Assembly: GCA_936450465.1 (NCBI GenBank)
Contig: OW388296.1
Span: 53,496,431 to 53,560,430 of the forward strand
Reading direction: 5' to 3'
DNA: 64,000 nucleotides
Source: Gibbula magus
Lineage: Eukaryota > Mollusca > Gastropoda > Trochida > Trochidae
Position numbers and translations under genes: made by a program. The notes beneath the pieces were generated by a model that saw only the letters and a list, made by a program, of their open reading frames with translations, was not told the origin of the DNA and did not search any database. This document shows, in pieces, positions 53,153 through 62,800 of the stretch (within the stretch, counting starts at the first letter, position 1; each line of letters opens with the position of its first letter).

Positions 53153-53680
53153 TTAAGGAATATGGGATCTATTGTCTTTGCAAGGTTGTTTAGATTTCAA
53201 TACAGAAGACTGGTTGTGTAACAGTACGTCCCATTTCATGTTGATTCAATTCAACACCTGATCAAAGGGAGATAACTCTATGCAGTACGTAACTCATGGC
53301 AAAATATGCAAGATTATATGATAGCTGCTTTCAGAATAGTTTACTGTGAATACAACTCAGGGTTTGAAATTAGCCCATGGCTAATGAAAAAGAAGCCGGG
53401 CTGGTAGAGTGTAAAAACTGGTAGTTCGAAGGACTAGTTAAAATTTTAGGTGAAACGATCATGGAGATACGCATTTTGCCATTTGAGTAGGTCTGGACTT
53501 TTAGAAATGCGCTAGTCCACTACTGCATTGAAAGGTTTAATTCCAACCCCTGCAACTGCCTCATAGTCTCTTCTGACTGCAGATGAAGGAATGGTTCACA
53601 GAACGTAACATGACATGCAATTACTTTCATACAACGCTTTATCTTTCCTTCGTTTGTATATCTTCTTCTTTGCTTTTCAG

Positions 53681-53746
53681 ATCTCCTTTCAACCCTGATC
53701 AGAAAATAATCAAAAGAATTGTAGGCTTAGAAGGTGATACAATCAA
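53681..53746 (+). CDS. IMMP2L: IMMP2L internal exon (catalytic-lysine box)
   Basis: A 66-bp exon of mitochondrial inner membrane protease subunit 2, a type I signal peptidase-like enzyme that matures proteins on the intermembrane-space side of the inner membrane. Seen: a pyrimidine-rich acceptor ending TTTTCAG, then a frame reading SPFNPDQKIIKRIVGLEGD, then AA|GTAAGT. One base at the left completes a codon from the preceding exon and two bases at the right begin a codon finished by the next exon, which matches the phase of the exon at 57461. The IKRIVGLEGD block is the conserved signal-peptidase box whose lysine (in IKR) acts as general base in the Ser/Lys dyad. The exon with the catalytic serine was not found to the left, so the preceding intron probably spans the rest of the window in that direction. 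IMMP1L is a paralogue, but the SPxNPxQKIIKR string fits IMMP2L better. Confidence 0.93.
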
Positions 53747-54130
53747 GTAAGTTATTTTCTTTTCTTAAAGCTTTATGAGAAAAGCAGGATTTTCTTGGTA
53801 ACAAATTATCTTCTGTGAACATTCAGAGTAATGATTCCTACCTTTGACCTATATGGCTGCCATTCCTGGGAAAACTCATTTTGGAACTTTACATTAAATG
53901 TCATTACATTATCAGGAATAATGTCAGTAAATCAAAACAGCAGCTCTGAATAGAATGATTATCACTTTTCAGAAAATATATTTTGTACTAATATTGCTAA
54001 CCTTGGCATGGTCTTACATGGCTTGACCGGCGTCCATTTCTTGTCTGTCATTTAAGTCCATCATTTAAAGCTGAATCTCTGATGCTAAAAGTGTTCAACT
54101 TATCCCCGCAAGGCAGACCTTTTTATTATG

Positions 54131-55298
54131 TCCCCCAACAAAATTTTCGGGAGACATAATGTTTTCGCCTCCGTCCGTCATTCCGTCATTCAGAAATGCT
54201 TTCTTTTCCGGGCCATATCTCAAAAACCGTTCAATATTTTTTCACGAAACTTGGTATGTGGTTAGACCTAGTTGTGGAGTGGTGCCTTTTGCTATTTTGG
54301 TTATTCTAAATTTTTTATTTTTCGGGTTTCCATGGAAACAATTTCAACTTAGTGCAAATTGGGGGTAGGGACCTTTTCCGGCCTCTATTTCAAAATCTAT
54401 TTAGTATTTCTTTATGAAACTTGGTATGTGGTTAGACCTAGTGGTGGAGTGGTGCCTTTTGCTATTTTGGTTATTCTGAATTTTATTTTTTTTCTGGTTT
54501 CCATGGAAACAATTTGAACTTGGTGCATATTGGGGGTAGGGACCTTTTCCGGCCTCTATCTCCAAAACCTTTCATTTTTTTTCACCAAACTTGGTATTTG
54601 GTTAGACCTAGTGATAGAGTGGTGCCTTTTGCTACTTTGGCTATTCTGATTTTTTTTAATTTTTACTGGTTTCCATGGCAACACTTTCAACTTAGTGAAA
54701 TTGGGGATAGGGACCTTTTCCGGCCTCTATGTCAAAATCTATCAAGTATTTCTTTACGAAACTTGGTATGTGGTTAGACCTAGTGGTGGAGTGGTGCCTT
54801 TTGCTGTTTTGGTTATTCTGAATTTTATTTTTTTTCTGGTTTCCATGGCAACAATTTCAACTTAGTGAAATTGGGGATAGGGACCTTTTCCGGCCTCTAT
54901 GTCAAAATCTATCAAGTATTTCTTTACGAAACTTGGTATGTGGTTAGACCTAGTGGTGGAGTGGTGCCTTTTGCTGTTTTGGTTATTCTGAATTTTTTAT
55001 TTTTTCTGGTTTCCATGGAAACAATTTGAACTTAGTGCATATTGGGGGTAGGGACCTTTTCCGGCCTCTATCTCCAAAACCGTTCAATATTTTTTCACCA
55101 AACTTTGTATTTGCTTAGACCTAGTGATAGAGTGGTACCTTTTGCTATTTTGGCTATTCTGAATTTTTTATTTTCTCGCTATTAATGCAGTATTGAACTT
55201 AGTGCTTAGCATAAGTGAAAAATAAGGGTAATATGACTAGGTTGGATTGAAAGTTGGAGCGGGGGACATCACAGTGCATCACATGCACATATTTCTAG
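54131..55298 (+). mobile_element. Helitron-like element 1, copy b (no nested insertion)
   Basis: About 1168 bp (from 54125 if the hairpin is included). Same left hairpin, CCGTCCGTC leader, six monomers with the CGAAACTTGGTATGTGG core at about 54248, 54419, 54590, 54759, 54939 and 55101, and the same 3' end: hairpin GTGCATCACATGCAC at 55274-55288, then CTAG at 55295-55298 before T. GGGGGACAT at 55261-55269 is the inverse of the left-end ATGTCCCCC. It has one monomer more than the uninterrupted part of copy a suggests and lies in the intron between the two IMMP2L exons. Confidence 0.78.
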
Positions 55299-55663
55299 TT
55301 ATTATTATTATTTGTTTATTTTTGAAGCACATGTACAATATGGTAAGATATTTCCACACTGGCTGGCGTATACATTGGAAATGATTACACAATGTGTTTC
55401 GATCTCATTACAATTGACAGAAAATGATAAAGTAATATCAATAAGATAGATGATATTTAGGAGGTTTCAGTTTAAAAGCATCAAAACATCATATTATTTT
55501 CTTTTGGTTTCTAAAAACGGATCAAAGGCAGAACTTGCACCAGTCTCCATCACTGGCTAAATTGGGATTGGCACGAGTTATGTCTTGTGGAGGGAAGTTG
55601 GTTGGTCTGTCTTACACTTGTAAAGTATATTCATCATGTACCAATCATCCCAAAATTCACCTT

Positions 55664-56247
55664 CCGCACGCATCGGGCCATATATGCACTTTTAGAAAAT
55701 GCATACTGACCCTTGCGACATCTCGCAGGGATTTCTGAGACAAGGTCAGCGCCACCTATGGTCCAAAGAGAGTTATGTCTCCTCTATTGACCAATCAAAT
55801 CGGTCGTTACCAAAACAAATGATCCAAAAGTTGGTAATGCACCGACAGCTTTACAAATTGCTTATAATACTTTGGGATTTTTCATCCCAGATGTTCAGCT
55901 CATTTGCATAATATAAATTTAAAAACGGATTTCAACTTCAATGGGAAAATTAATCAAGAGAGCTATTATCAGATCTTGAATATATTGTGGTTTGTTTCAT
56001 TTATCCGCACGTTGTGATTTAGTTTTATCACTAATTAATAGAGCGTTATCAGCGTATTACTGGTAATTCAAATTAAAAGAAGAAACGTTCACCCAACGTG
56101 TCTGTGCGTGATTTGTAAACGCGCATTTGATTGTTCTACACCATAGCTCAATAATCGTGTTTCTTCCTATCTCAGAAATTCCTTTGAGTTGTTGCAAGGG
56201 TCAGTTTGCATTTCTTAAAAATGCCTATATGACCCAATGCGTGCGGA
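55664..56247 (+). mobile_element. Foldback element with arms of about 80 bp
   Basis: Arms 55664-55745 and 56166-56247 are imperfect inverted copies: CCGCACGCAT .. CTGACCCTTGC .. GGGATTTCTGAGAC at the left and its complement at the right. About 420 bp lie between them. A weaker match extends a few bases outwards. One copy in the window; superfamily unknown. Confidence 0.65.
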
Positions 56248-56527
56248 AGATGCCCGAAATTATTTTTATTTTTTTTATTTTTCTAATCAAATCTGTATAT
56301 CACCCATGTTAGTTATACATCAACTCTTAGATTTTCAATCATTTTCCCCTAACTCCCCCAGCAAATTTATATTGAGAAAATTAGCAGTCCTGCGTCATGA
56401 CGGTGTGTAAAATAAGAGCCTTGAAAATAGTCTTGGTCTTCATTCAGCAAACTGAATGCACAAGAAATATAATCTTATGGTTGGAGTTAGAAATACATGC
56501 CATTTAGAGAGTGAACAAAGCAAGCCG

Positions 56528-57095
56528 CAAGCACTGACTGTACTAACAGCTTTCTCATTCAGCTACCGAAAATTCAATAAATATCAAATTTCATTTTAGG
56601 AGGAGGATAGATCCACCATTAGCACAAGATGTTATAATAGTATATTTATAATGCGCACATATCCATGTCCAATGTATGCTCAAGGCGCTACACAATTCAG
56701 CAAAAAAGCCCGAAAAAGTTTATTACATGTTTCGGAGTTGGGTAAAATGATGATGATGAAGTAAACCAACTGCTGTTAGCTCCATCTGCAATAATTACTA
56801 GTACAAAGTCTTGTACTTTTTTGGGGGATGAGATCCTCGCTGGATTCAAACTCAAACCATCAGAGTCTGGTATCAGCAACAAGCACTGACTGTACTAACA
56901 GCTTAGAGCTTCCCCATTCAGCTACCTTGACCTTGATGAAAAATTCAATAAATATCAAATTTTATTTTAGGAGGAGAATAAAGCCATCATCAGCACAAGA
57001 TGTTATCAGGAAAAAAGCCAGAAAAAGTTTATTACATGTTTCGGAGTTGGTTTACTTCATCATCATCATTTTACCCAACTCCTGTTAGCTCCATC
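56528..57095 (+). repeat. Tandem duplication with an inverted 24-bp segment
   Basis: Copy A (56528-56790) and copy B (56880-57095) share CAAGCACTGACTGTACTAAC, AATTCAATAAATATCAAAT, AGCACAAGATGTTAT, GAAAAAGTTTATTACATGTT, CGGAGTTGG and GTTAGCTCCATC. The 24 bp at 56742-56765 are present in copy B at 57051-57074 as an exact reverse complement, while the flanks are in the same direction. Copy A also has about 43 bp more between the shared blocks. Confidence 0.9.
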
Positions 57096-57460
57096 ACTGT
57101 ATCCTTCAGTGGATCCTCATGTTGCTAGCCCTACATACCATCATTTAGACAGGTCCTCTACCACCTCCCCTAACACAAACTTCATTTTACAGGGGCGGAT
57201 ATACAGAGGGGTGGTGCAGGGGTGAAAATTTAAAAAAATGACCAATGTAAGCATAGTAAAAGCAAAATTGCAAGAGAGATTCGCTATCAAGGGCACTTTT
57301 GGAGTACTAAAAAAGGGTTCTCTTTCGTTAGAGGCCGCCACTACACCACCACCCCCATTTTCGAGGTCTGGAAAAAGTGACTCCCCCCACCTTTGAAAAA
57401 AAGCTGTATCCTCCCCTGTTTTAGAATATCAAGTTAGTTTAAGTGTTTAATGTGCTGCAG

Positions 57461-57563
57461 GACACTAGCGTACAAGGAGGCGGAGGTGCACGTGCCCACT
57501 GGCTACTGCTGGGTGGAGGGCGATCATCACCAACACAGCATGGACAGCAACTTCTTCGGGCCG
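57461..57563 (+). CDS. IMMP2L: IMMP2L internal exon (GDHH..DS..FGP box)
   Basis: A 103-bp exon following a CTGCAG acceptor. Its first G completes the AA left by the exon at 53681, giving a lysine, after which 34 codons run open and include [18 protein letters not shown], the last conserved box of the signal-peptidase fold in IMMP2L. The exon ends at CCG before GTCTGT, in phase 0. I placed the donor there because the translation past it loses all resemblance to the family, which continues with a short C-terminal segment rich in hydrophobic residues. The donor is weaker than the GTAAGT of the upstream exon. The final exon (ending near a WPP motif in the family) was not found between here and the window end; a Gypsy element occupies most of that space. 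Confidence 0.92.
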
Positions 57564-58531
57564 GTCTGTTACACCTCATTACTTTATATCTTACATTTAT
57601 TTTTGAAAAGAAGGTCAACTTATACTATACTATGATTATAAGCAAATTTTCATTTTCGTAGTGACTTCCAGTGTTTCTACCTTTAGGGACATTCACAACA
57701 TTCATTTAAAAAAAAATAATGAAGTACCCACATGCAATTACCCGGATAAGAATCTTTTTGACTCATTGAAGGGTAGCGCCATGTAATTTACAAATTGCCA
57801 CATATTATCATACTTTATATTGTAACTTTTAATTTACATATCTCCCCTTTGTGTTTCAGTTGTCATCATGTCCTAAATTATCCAAACACTTACATATTTC
57901 CCTTTGTGTTTCAGAAATAACCATGTCCTAAATTAACCCCACAGTTACATAGTCCATTTGCGTTTCAGGTGGAATCATGTCCTAATTTGCATATTTCCCC
58001 TCATTGCTCTTGTGTTTATCAATATAATTTTGTGTTTAATTCCTTTGTGTTTCCGTGCTACAAATATGCCTTAGTTTCCTGCACTTATCACTTGCACATT
58101 CACTGTGTTCCATTCTAATCTAGATAAATCTTGCTCACGTTTTCATAATAATGTACCGTTAAACGTTATACATTCACTTCCGGTTTGATAATCTTCACTT
58201 GTCTTTAATTGTAATTATGTTCTGCTTATCTTGTTTGACTTGTAATTATTCCCACAAGTCCCGTTCATATTTCTAGTAACTAATCATTGCTAATTTGATT
58301 TAATTTAATTTAACTTAATTTTCAATTTCAAGTTTACATTGCACTTCACTTCACATTGTTCACTTAGTTTATCATTCACACAAAGGAGTGCCATCATGTG
58401 AGTTCCATTCGTGCTGGTGATTGTGATTCACTATTATCGTGAGAATTCAAGTTTGTAATGTGATTGTGTGTTTCCATTTTCTTGGATTGTGATTTTGTGC
58501 TTTCTTGATTGTGAATCTCAAGCATTCCACA
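57564..58531 (+). other. Intron start and undelimited Gypsy leader
   Basis: This 970-bp stretch must contain the start of the third IMMP2L intron and, if present, the 5' LTR and primer-binding site. It is pyrimidine- and AT-rich. Apart from the 55-bp repeats I see no LTR pair, no clear TG..CA borders and no tRNA-complementary primer site I would defend. Confidence 0.4.
57850..58000 (+). repeat. Three 55-bp direct repeats upstream of gag
   Basis: Units starting at 57850, 57905 and about 57960 share TGTGTTTCAG then ATCATGTCCTAAATT. Period is 55 bp; the third unit is shorter and diverged. They sit 0.5-0.7 kb before gag and could belong to the 5' LTR or leader of the Gypsy element, or to the host intron. 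Confidence 0.65.
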
Positions 58532-59827
58532 ATGAATTTGGGCAAAGAGGAAGTCAAGAACCTGCTAACAGTGTTTGCCAAGATGGGATTGAACCCTAAA
58601 GCTGATACGCTGGAAGATTTCAAAGGATGGATTTCTGGTGTTGCACAATCAGAAGGACCACTTGTGAATACTGAGTCTGCAACTCAAGGGAAGGAATCCA
58701 AGGATGAATCTTCTGCTCAGGGTACAGCCCAGGTGACAGCATCAGTGCTGAATCATTTCCCCAAACTACCTTTCTTCAGTGGTGAGGTTGGAAAGGACAC
58801 CCGCTACGACTTGTGGACATATGAGGTTGACTGCCTGCTACAGTCCAAGATCTACAGCGAGGATGTCATGTTACAGGCACTCAGGAAGTCCTTGAAGGGT
58901 GAGGCGGCACTCTGTGCGATGAAGCTGGGACACACGGCTACCATCCAGGACATCATCAACAAACTCAGGAGTGCTTTCGGAACGCTTAGAAGGAAGGAGA
59001 CTCTCATGTCACAGTTTTATGGCGCTAGGCAAGGGGACAATGAGGATGTTTCTACATGGGCTTGTCGTCTGGAGAACACCATGTACCAGATAACCCTACA
59101 GCGTTCCATTCCTCTGCAGGAACAGGATGAGATGCTCCGGAGTAAAATGTGGGATGGACTCAAGCCTGGACTAAAGAGCCTTGCCGCCCACAAGTTTGAC
59201 ACCATTGGCAACTTCGATGAACTTCGGTTATGTCTTCGAGAGGTGGAGTTCGACATGCGAAGGGACAAGTCATCTACAAGTAATGTCAGAAAGGAGACTG
59301 CCACAGTCAAGATGGTGTCCACGCAGGATACGGAGCCGGTAACTAAGGAAGAGGTGTTGGATCTCAAGGCAATGATGATGGAGATCAAGAGTGAACTTGC
59401 TGCACTCCGCGATGGACAACCTGCACAAGTCCTTCTGCACCAGCCATCATCCTCTCAGCCTTCGGGACAGCATGGACGAAGAGGAAGGAAGAGTCAAGGA
59501 AGGCCTAAGGGATCTCCACATCAGGACCAGTTATCCTATCAGCCTCCAGCTCTACCACCGTATGTCCAGCCTCAACCTCTGCCACAGTTGCAACAGCCCT
59601 ATCCGCCAGGACCACCACCACCACAGTCTCAGTATATGTCTGCTCCTCAGCCACAAGTTCCTACCCAGGTTTTCCAGCAGGAAGGGCCAGGACCACAGGA
59701 GAGAGAACCTGTTACGTGCTGGAGATGTGGGTATTCTGGACACATCGCTGTTGGATGCCGAGTTCGTGTGGACCACCTGAAGCGTCCTTTAAACTCGGAC
59801 AGGCCTACGGGAAGGGGCTACCCTTAG
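58532..59827 (+). CDS. gag: Gypsy Gag polyprotein with PNMA-like capsid domain and CCHC knuckle
   Basis: 431 codons. The ATG at 58532 is preferred over an upstream non-ATG extension of the frame; it has an A at -3. Residues about 78-240 resemble the PNMA/Ty3-type capsid: an FFSGE..W..YEVDCLL segment, then LRKSLKGEAA and a region ending KLRSAFG, the pattern shared by Gypsy Gag and domesticated PNMA proteins. Residues about 300-390 are rich in Q, P and G. A single zinc knuckle C-X2-C-X4-H-X4-C lies at residues 396-409 (59717-59758). The frame ends with TAG at 59825-59827, inside the stem of the predicted frameshift pseudoknot. Gag packages the RNA and assembles the particle; the knuckle binds nucleic acid (family knowledge). 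Confidence 0.92.
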   Translation: MNLGKEEVKNLLTVFAKMGLNPKADTLEDFKGWISGVAQSEGPLVNTESATQGKESKDESSAQGTAQVTASVLNHFPKLPFFSGEVGKDTRYDLWTYEVDCLLQSKIYSEDVMLQALRKSLKGEAALCAMKLGHTATIQDIINKLRSAFGTLRRKETLMSQFYGARQGDNEDVSTWACRLENTMYQITLQRSIPLQEQDEMLRSKMWDGLKPGLKSLAAHKFDTIGNFDELRLCLREVEFDMRRDKSSTSNVRKETATVKMVSTQDTEPVTKEEVLDLKAMMMEIKSELAALRDGQPAQVLLHQPSSSQPSGQHGRRGRKSQGRPKGSPHQDQLSYQPPALPPYVQPQPLPQLQQPYPPGPPPPQSQYMSAPQPQVPTQVFQQEGPGPQEREPVTCWRCGYSGHIAVGCRVRVDHLKRPLNSDRPTGRGYP

Positions 59828-59844
59828 GCTATGAGACACGCCCC
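59788..59844 (+). promoter_or_regulatory. Programmed -1 ribosomal frameshift signal (slippery heptamer plus predicted pseudoknot)
   Basis: TTTAAAC at 59788-59794 is in the gag phase T.TTA.AAC, the canonical X.XXY.YYZ heptamer, and pol lies in the -1 frame. A spacer of 7-8 nt follows, then stem 1: GCCTACGGG (59803-59811) with CCCTTAGGC (59821-59829), eight pairs and one C/T mismatch. The loop contains GGGGC (59814-59818), which is complementary to GCCCC preceded by its G partner at 59840-59844, forming a second 5-bp stem across a 10-nt linker. This is an H-type pseudoknot. The gag stop codon falls within stem 1. Folding was done by eye. Confidence 0.82.
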
Positions 59845-62800
59845 TACAACAGAGAAGTACCAGATGGACTGGTTGGAGATTCTACAGAAGTGGTGATAGG
59901 AATCGAAGGTCTGCCAGTAACAGCACTTCTTGACACTGGAGCTACAGTATCAATCATGTCCGAGAGTCATTACAGGAGTAACTTCAGTACAGTTCCACTA
60001 GAGCCAATAGGAAACATCTTGGACATAGAGTGCGCCGGTGGAGAGCAACTTCCGTACCTCGGCTACGTGAGAGTTAACGTCAACATCGTTGGAGGTGGTA
60101 TGACAGGTGAAGGTATATCCTGTTTGATGCTAATTGTACCAAATACCAGATACAACGCCAAGGTACCAGCTTTACTTGGAACAAACGTGCTACGCTTCTT
60201 TCTGGATCTGTGTAAGGAGGAACATGGAGTAAGATTCCTACAGAAGGCTAACCTACATACTCCATGGTACTTAGCTTACAGGACAATCACGTTGCGAGAC
60301 AAGGAGCTGGAGAAGCGTGGACATTGTCTGGGATTGATTCGAAGCACAAGTGACAAGAACTTAATTCTTCCACCAAACACGAACATGGTCATCAAGGGTC
60401 AAGTTACCAAAGGGTTCAAGTTGCCAGTGACCTGCGCTTTGCTTCAATCAACTATCAACTCATCTCTACCTCATGATCTGGATATTGCTCCCTCTATCAT
60501 CACCTACAACTACCAAGATCCAGCAACAGTTGATGTCCATGTATCGAATGTCACCACTAGGACTATCGTTGTTCCACCAAGAGCTCTAGTGTGCGAGATA
60601 CAGCCTGTATCTATACCCGAACCACCTACTGATGACACTGATGATGTGGATGACATTGTGAACCAAGTCGACATAGATGCTGCTGGTCTCAGTCAAGAAG
60701 AACTTCATCGAGGACTTGATGTCATCAAGAGGTTCACCGACATCTTCTCCAAGGATGATGACGACATTGGCTGCAGCAACATGGTGCGTCATAGGATAGA
60801 TCTAGTTGATGAAGTTCCCTTCAAACAGCGACATAGACGTATTCCGCCGGCTATGTATGACGAAGTGAGGAACCATCTTCAGACTCTGTTATCCGCAGGT
60901 GTCATCCGGAAGTCGCACAGTCCTTGGGCATCGAATGTGGTGCTTGTCAAGAAGAAAGATGGACGTCTGCGCATGTGTGTTGATTTTCGCGACCTTAACC
61001 AACGCTCCATTAAGGACTCGTATGCACTTCCAAGAATAGAGGAACTACTGGATTGTCTCGGCGGAAACAAATTTTTCAGTGTGTTGGACATGAAGAGTGG
61101 ATATCATCAGGTAGAGATTGAGGAATCACACAAACAACGTACTGCATTCACCGTTGGACCACTCGGCTTCTACGAGTACAACAGGATGCCGTTCGGACTT
61201 TCTAACGCACCAGCTACATACCAGAGGCTCATGGAGCAGTGCTTAGAGGGTTTGCACCTCAATACCTGCCTAATCTACCTAGATGATGTCATTATCTTTT
61301 CCAAAACCTACGAGGAGCACCTGGAAAGACTGCAACAAGTCTTCCAACGAATCAGGGAATGTGGATTGAAACTGGCAACAAAGAAATGTAAGTTCTTCCG
61401 AAGGAAAGTGAGATACGTCGGATACATTGTTTCTGAAAGTGGAATTGAAGCGGATCCAGACAAGATCAACAAAGTTCAGGAATGGCCAACTCCAACCAAC
61501 CCAGAGGAAGTGCGGAAGTTTCTAGGATTTGCTGGGTACTACAGAAAATTCATAAAGGACTTCTCCAAAATAGCCAAGCCACTTTCTGAGTTGATGCCAA
61601 AATCTGCTTCTAAGAGGAACAAGCAATCCAAGGCAGTAGACTGGACGTGGGGAGATAAACAGGAAAATGCCTTCAAGGAGCTCAAACACAGTCTCTCCAT
61701 GCCTCCTATCTTAGGTTATGCCGACTGCACCAAGCCTTTCGAACTCCATACGGACGCCAGTGGCCATGGACTTGGAGCAGTTCTCTACCAAGAACAGGAA
61801 GGGCAGCCACGAGTCGTTGCTTACGCAAGTAGAGGTTTGGGCCGATCTGAGAGAAACTACTCAGCACATAAACTTGAGTTTCTGTGTCTGAAGTGGGCTA
61901 TCTCAGAGAAGTTTCATGACTACTTGTGGGGGCATGACTTCGTGGTTGTCACAGACAACAACCCCTTGACGTATGTCCTGACGACAGCCAAGCTGGATGC
62001 TACAGGTCATCGTTGGCTAGCGGCAATATCAAGCTACAACTTCACAATCAAGTACCGCCCAGGTAAAGCCAACAATGATGCCGACGCTCTGTCTCGCCTG
62101 CCGGTCAAAGAGGATACAGATGACATGGAACAGATCGGGATTGAATCTGTCTCCGCCATATGCCAATCTGTTCATGCCAACAACTTTGTGGAAAGTTTGT
62201 GCCTCTCCGCGGACGTTGTGGATGAATATGACTTTGACCTTACCGACGACAGGTGTGAGCAGAATGCCAGGGACTGGAGAAGAGCCCAGGCAAAAGATCC
62301 ACTGCTGACAGAGGTAATTACCAGCCTGCAAAACGGTTTGAGACCAGACAGGACAAAGCACCTAAAGGATCAAGAGATGACAACAATCATGAAGAGCTTC
62401 AACCACCTCAAGCTCAAGAGAGGAGTTCTTTACAGAGTGACAAGCATTGATGGAGTATCAAGGGAGCAACTTGTTTTACCTTCAACAGTACGAAGATCTG
62501 CTCTAAGGAGTCTACATGACAACGTTGGACATCCTGGACGCGACAGAACAGTTTCACTACTCAGAGAAAGGTTCTATTGGCCAGGGATGACAAACGATGT
62601 TGATGTGCATCTTCAGAACTGCGAGCGCTGCTTGAGGAGGAAAGCCCCAACTAACATCAAAGCTCCACTGCAGAACATCAGGACTTCGGAACCTCTTGAA
62701 CTTGTCTGTATGGATTTCTTATCCTTGGAACCGTCGAAAGGAGGAATTGAGAATGTGTTGGTGGTAACGGACCATTTCACCCGTTATGCCCAGGCTTACC

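Larger units (their letters stand above)
1..53680 (+). other. IMMP2L: Large IMMP2L intron (left end outside the window)
   Basis: No plus-strand exon matching the serine-containing N-terminal half of IMMP2L was recognised in this span, so it is read as one intron of at least 53.7 kb, packed with mobile elements listed separately. IMMP2L is known in vertebrates for very large introns; that this holds here is inference. A short exon or a nested gene could have been missed by eye. Confidence 0.6.
53747..57460 (+). other. IMMP2L: IMMP2L intron between the two recognised exons
   Basis: A 3.7-kb intron with GT..AG ends (GTAAGT donor, CTGCAG acceptor). It contains a Helitron-like element (54131-55298), a foldback element (55664-56247) and a tandem duplication with a microinversion (56528-57095). 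The remaining sequence (53747-54124, 55299-55663, 57096-57460) shows nothing I recognise. Confidence 0.85.

Noticed and set aside
52672..53193. 173-codon ORF as a gene
   Set aside because: It covers MITE family B copy 3 and runs across its right end; the frame is broken in the other two copies and has no known domain.
57443..57661. 72- and 61-codon ORFs near 57450
   Set aside because: One is the out-of-frame shadow of the IMMP2L exon and the other is the exon read through into its introns.
59391..59780. 129-codon ORF overlapping gag
   Set aside because: Shadow frame of the Q/P-rich part of gag.
59716..59793. ATG at 59716 as the start of Pol
   Set aside because: It lies within the Gag zinc knuckle in another frame; the in-phase slippery site and pseudoknot explain pol expression better.
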